A DNA stretch of 64,000 bases from Tridacna crocea. Lineage: Eukaryota > Mollusca > Bivalvia > Cardiida > Cardiidae. The stretch is taken from assembly GCA_943736015.1 (NCBI GenBank), contig OX031056.1, positions 68,103,277 to 68,167,276 on the forward strand. The letters are read 5' to 3'. The stretch's first letter is position 1; every line of letters starts with the position of its first letter. This document shows positions 60,258-64,000 of the stretch, in pieces. The notes under the pieces are model-generated. The model did not search any database. It saw nothing but the letters and a program-made list of their open reading frames with translations, and had not been told where the DNA came from. Position numbers and translations under genes: made by a program.

Positions 60258-61092
60258 TAAAGGATATTTGTTCTTATGGTGAAAGATCGAAATTAATTTC
60301 ATCGAGTGAACACCATCGGTAACGCGCTGCGCCACTCTTGAAAATATTACCGATGATGTTCACTCAATGAAACATATTTCGATCTTTCACAAAAAAAAAA
60401 CACAATTATTCTATTTACTTCATGCTTTTAACCCCCCTTTCTGGGGGAAACTTACTAAAATACTTTTTCATTCCCCGTGGCGTACCCCTCCGCCTAGAAA
60501 CGCATTATTGAATATTACGTCAAGCGCAAGAAATGTTTACAAGTAAATGATGTCATATTTCCGTCTGGCTGTTAGACCTCAACTGAAGAGCTAGAATAGA
60601 AAAATCGGTATTTTCACTGGTCGTTACCATAAATTATCGAAAATTATTTCATGCTTTCCGGTAGGATATCGAGAAATAGCAGTGAAAATATTTTTCGATC
60701 TTACACTGGTACCACCAGTGAAAATACCGATTTTCACATTCTTGTTGCCTAGGTAAATTGCGCGTGCCTAACAACCAGATGGGAAATATGACGTCATATA
60801 CCTTAGATTTCTCGCGCTTGACGTAACGTTGCTATGCGGGAGGGGTTCGCCACGGGGAATAAGGGAGAAGAACTGTACTAAATTTTGATAAAGTTCCTCC
60901 CAGAAAGGGTTAAAAGCATAAAATAAATAGAATATTTGTTTTTTTCGGTGAAAGATCGAAATTTATTTCATCCCGTGAACACTATCGGTAATATTTTCAC
61001 GAGTGGCGCAGCCACTCGTGAAAATATTACCGATGGTGTCCACTCGATGAAATAAATTTCGATCTTTCACCGAAAAAAACAAATATCCTCTA
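60258..61092. mobile_element. family J inverted pair
   Basis: Palindrome plus body (60258-60660) is followed by body and palindrome in reverse (60655-61092). 'CCGTGGCGTACCCC' and 'GGGGTTCGCCACGG' mark the two bodies. The 838-bp unit is thus itself an imperfect inverted repeat with a hairpin at each end. Confidence 0.8.
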
Positions 61093-61270
61093 TATATTTC
61101 TCCGATCTTTTTCGATAAAATACTAGAAAGCATGAAATAGATATCAATGTCCCACAAGATGAAATACGTGTCACAAAATGTGTAATTTCTGCAACTGTAT
61201 ATGTAGATCTAAACGTTGCTTTTGGCGTTCCAAAGTCCCAATGCTTCTTGTGGGTAGGTCTGTATATGTT

Positions 61271-61655
61271 TAAAAAATAATCTTCTTTCTATCGTGGTAT
61301 ATCGTTGAATAAAGCACAGTTGTGAGTTATGAGGCGCAATAAATAATCCACGAGGGCGATAGCCCGAGTGGGTTATTCATTGCGCCTCATAACTCACAAC
61401 GTGGTTTATTGAACGATATACCACGATAGAAAGAAGATTATTTCGATTCTAACGTGACTAATTCTTAATGAAAGGAAAACAAGTTCAAACTTAGAGTAAA
61501 AACGCGGATGAAGATTATGTTCCATTGAATAACTCACTCATTGAATGACGTCACTCGATACAGAATGACGTCACTCTACATAGATTGTCGCAGATTTTAC
61601 CACGTTTTCCTCGCAATGTGTTTATAGAGCCGAATTCGCGTGTCATGTTAGAATT
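61271..61655 (-). mobile_element. family I, copy 9 (reverse, outside the cluster)
   Basis: 'AAAAAATAATCTTCTTTC' to 'CGCGTGTCATGTTAGAAT', with two TGACGTCA octamers and an intact palindrome. Confidence 0.85.
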
Positions 61656-62087
61656 GTAGATCTACGTCTCAGGAACATTGTTTATACTAAACTCTCTTAA
61701 AGCGGACGAGAAAAAGAATTGCTTAAAGCAGGACGGTTACACGTTCTATACGGTGTATTGCCTATGTGAAGTATTTCAAACTGCAGAGGGGAATATTGCA
61801 CTTAAAAACACGCAAAAGGCAGCATATCTTTCTGGGCCCTTCCAAAACGGGAGTTAAGCTGGCAGAGCCCTCATAGGATTAAAAATCGATTCCCTGGAAA
61901 TTTTTACTACACAGCTGCATATTTGTGAATGGAAAGCTATGCTACTTTATGGATAGACTATACTTCTACATTAGTTATAGATTAATTAATTTCCCTGCGA
62001 GAGAGAGAGAGAGAGAGAGAGAGATGTTTACCGAATTTAGGAATTTCATACATAACCTATAATCTAGATTTGGTAAAATCATGTCCA
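61656..62087. other. no gene; (GA)n at 62000-62025
   Basis: A run of 13 GA dinucleotides, otherwise unrecognised. Confidence 0.5.
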
Positions 62088-62245
62088 GGATCCATATTGA
62101 CCGGTTTTTCCTAATTCTATCTTTAGTCTAATTCTAGATTTAGAAAGTGGCACAACTTTTGATTGGCTAAACCTTTGGTTTAGCCAATCAGAAGATGTGT
62201 TACTTTCAAGTTTAGAAATTTTTTGGGATTAAAACAGAGAGCATG
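62088..62245. mobile_element. family F element, degenerate
   Basis: 'GGATCCATATTGACCGG' at the left; central hairpin 'GATTGGCTAAACCTTTGG' with its complement; the right end is decayed. Confidence 0.65.
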
Positions 62246-62379
62246 AAGTTTTAAAGTGATATAACTATAATGTGACGCATGAGCACGAACTCAGCTGAGC
62301 ATGTCCTAAGATCTCTGTGCATAATTTCTTAAAATTCTCGTATAATCATTTATAGACGATTTTTTTTTTTTCAGTTTAA

Positions 62380-62470
62380 CGGCAGAGCACATTATGATAA
62401 CAGTATTGTAAAAGATGAGATAAAAGTGCAATTTCCTCTTTTCCCACAATTCATTTACTAGTGTCCGTTA
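62380..62470. mobile_element. very decayed family A palindrome
   Basis: 'TTTAACGGCAGAGCAC' and 'TTTCCTCTTTTCCCACAATTC' only. Confidence 0.3.
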
Positions 62471-62509
62471 AGTAAACCGTACTACATGATGCATAACAAA
62501 GCATTTCTG

Positions 62510-62690
62510 AGAACTGATTAACGACAGATTAACCGTAACTAAAATGGTTGAAAGTTTTTGTTTGAAAGGGAAGAAAACAACAATGGTCAAGGAGAAATGC
62601 TGGCAGCTAGCGTTTTCTCCTTTTTATGGCAATATTTTCTACGGCCTTCTTCTTAATGTCGTGAAAACTAGGATTTTGTGGTAAAGGTGT
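62510..62690 (-). mobile_element. degenerate family A element
   Basis: 'TGATTAACGACAGATTAACC', palindrome 'CAAGGAGAAATGCTGG...CTAGCGTTTTCTCC', 'ATGTCGTGAAAACTAGG', 'TTTTGTGGTAAAGG'. Confidence 0.6.
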
Positions 62691-62779
62691 GTCAGTGCTG
62701 AATATCACGATAAACTCGAACTCCCTAGACGGACTACAATGCAATTAACTGATAAACAGAGGGATTTTTGTTTTTTTAA

Positions 62780-63165
62780 TTTCATGCTCTCCGGTAGGTT
62801 ATCGAGAAATATCGTTGAAATATTTTTCGATATTTCATGGTAACGACAAGTGAAAATACCGATTTTATATTATAGTTACCAGAGTGAAATGTGCACAACT
62901 CACAACCAGATGGAAATATGACGTCATTTAAATTACAATTCTCGCGTTTGACGTTATATTGTAATGCGTTGCTATGCAGAAAGGGGGGTACGCCACGGGG
63001 AATTACTGAAAAGAACTGAACTGTATTTTGATAAAGTTTGATAAAAAGCATGAAATACATGTAAGTAGATTATTATTATTGTTTTTTTTCGGTTAGAGAT
63101 CGTGAAATATTACCGATGATGTTCACTCGATGAAATAAAATTCGATTTTTCACCATAAAAATAAA
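62780..63165 (-). mobile_element. family J element (reverse)
   Basis: Body from 'TTTCATGCTCTCCGG' to 'AAAAAGCATGAAAT', then a damaged palindrome ending 'TTCGATTTTTCACC'. Confidence 0.75.
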
Positions 63166-63204
63166 TTTTCTTTACATCTTATATGACTGATTAAACAAGA
63201 GGAT

Positions 63205-63272
63205 GGCATTGATCCAAGATCAGACTGCACGATATCTGCAGTCTGATCTTGATCTGTACCCTCCGCGAAAAC
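63205..63272. repeat. family B hairpin
   Basis: 'GATCCAAGATCAGACTGCA' against 'TGCAGTCTGATCTTGATC', then 'CCCTCCGCGAAAAC'. Confidence 0.7.
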
Positions 63273-63554
63273 CCTCTGTTATCGCCGTTTGCCCTTACGG
63301 GATTGTTTGAGATATTCAAATTCATTCAAACAGCTGGGAATTGTGTATTGTATGATATGGCGGCAACAGGGAACGTCTCAGACAGGCAAAATTAAACGAA
63401 AATTTATCTTCTCTCTTTAACTTCTGTTAATGATGTTTTGGCGTTTCTCAAGAGACCACGTGGTTGATACAAACTGAATAGCAATGTCTGCTGGCCTCTC
63501 ATATATATACTGCACGACTCTTCCGAGAACAAAAAAAAACCCAAGCTCTTTAAA

Positions 63555-63775
63555 GGGAATTTATTGTATCTGCAAAAAGTATCGGGTCTGGCCAGCCTGC
63601 GCAGTCCGCGCAGGCTGACCCGACTCGATACTTTTTGCTATGGGTTAATTTTCATGCAAGTCAAAGGACCATTCTACCTCATTTGTTTGGTAAAAAAATT
63701 TAAAAATGAATTTTATCGATCCATTACATGATGACTTGCTTGGTATAGATGACTTGCTTGGTAAAATGTATCACA
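63555..63775. repeat. family C2 hairpin with flank
   Basis: 'GCAAAAAGTATCGGGTCTGG' against 'CCCGACTCGATACTTTTTGC' around 'GCCTGCGCAGTCCGCGCAGG'. The flank matches 9385-9500. Confidence 0.75.
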
Positions 63776-63865
63776 GAGTTCTGCGTGAAACCCACTTTTG
63801 CCAATGCACTGCTCAAACATTTTGCGCGCAATATCTTCTGGAACAATCTTGGGCACTAAAGCCAA

Positions 63866-63960
63866 GTTCTGTAGCTTAGTCGGCCCCTCATAAATTATGG
63901 TTATCATAAGTTCAAATCCCTGCTCGAGGACATTTCTACTGAAGTAATTCTTTAATTTGT
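63866..63960 (+). mobile_element. tRNA-derived SINE head
   Basis: A-box-like 'TAGCTTAGTCGG' and B-box-like 'GTTCAAATCCCTG' at normal spacing. The 83-codon minus-strand ORF over it is antisense to this repeat. Confidence 0.5.
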
Positions 63961-64000
63961 TCATTGCTGGGCATTGTTTTGTATTTGTTCAAGTAGAAAG

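Noticed and set aside
4646-63272. Hairpins as transcription terminators
   Set aside because: They are dispersed repeats shared among sites, not bacterial-type terminators.
63713-63964. 83-codon minus-strand ORF at the window end
   Set aside because: Runs antisense through a SINE head with recognisable A and B boxes.

Overview
The window looks like repeat-rich, AT-rich eukaryotic nuclear DNA, most likely from a bivalve mollusc. The support is tRNA-derived SINEs with A/B boxes and a 'GGCGTTAAAC' tail motif, dozens of short hairpin-type DNA transposons, fossil Tc1-type transposases, a roughly 140-bp 'AGCTCACCTGAGC' satellite of a kind I associate with bivalves, and splice-like gene structure. 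The bivalve call rests on remembered repeat style, not a search; narrower taxonomy would be a guess. There is no prokaryotic gene organisation, and nearly all long ORFs lie in low-complexity or repeat DNA.

Layout. 0-9 kb: palindromic repeats, SINE pieces, a purine microsatellite, a broken Tc1-type transposase (5.2-6.2 kb), an exon-like minus-strand stretch (6.45-6.96 kb) and a second Tc1 C-terminal fragment (9.2 kb). 9.8-17 kb: the densest run of one TTAA-flanked hairpin family ('family A'), a tetranucleotide satellite and a G/C-rich minisatellite. 17.4-21.4 kb: a 3.9-kb element with inverted ends and a 5-bp target duplication. 22-36 kb: mixed MITEs, the 1.7-kb satellite, a SINE, two related copies of a repeat of which one is a filled and the other an empty site for family A, a 42-bp tandem and a 1-kb triplet repeat. 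37.4-42.4 kb: the best host-gene candidate, a TATA box followed by a signal-peptide exon and three further exons with matching splice phases, predicting a secreted protein of about 100 residues. Its first intron holds a cluster of 'family I' repeats, and its last exon has a decayed copy at 44.3 kb. 43-56 kb: more MITEs, including two copies of a roughly 405-bp element with 9-bp target duplications. 56.75-58.70 kb: a young-looking 1.95-kb element with 527-bp near-identical inverted ends and a 5-bp target duplication. 59-64 kb: more hairpin families and SINEs.

Functionally this is one probable small secreted-protein locus in a landscape of non-autonomous transposons. Many unrelated families share a near-perfect inverted-repeat shape. 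Letters A-U used for families are my own labels. Copy boundaries were read by eye and, unless a target duplication is quoted, may be off by several bases.
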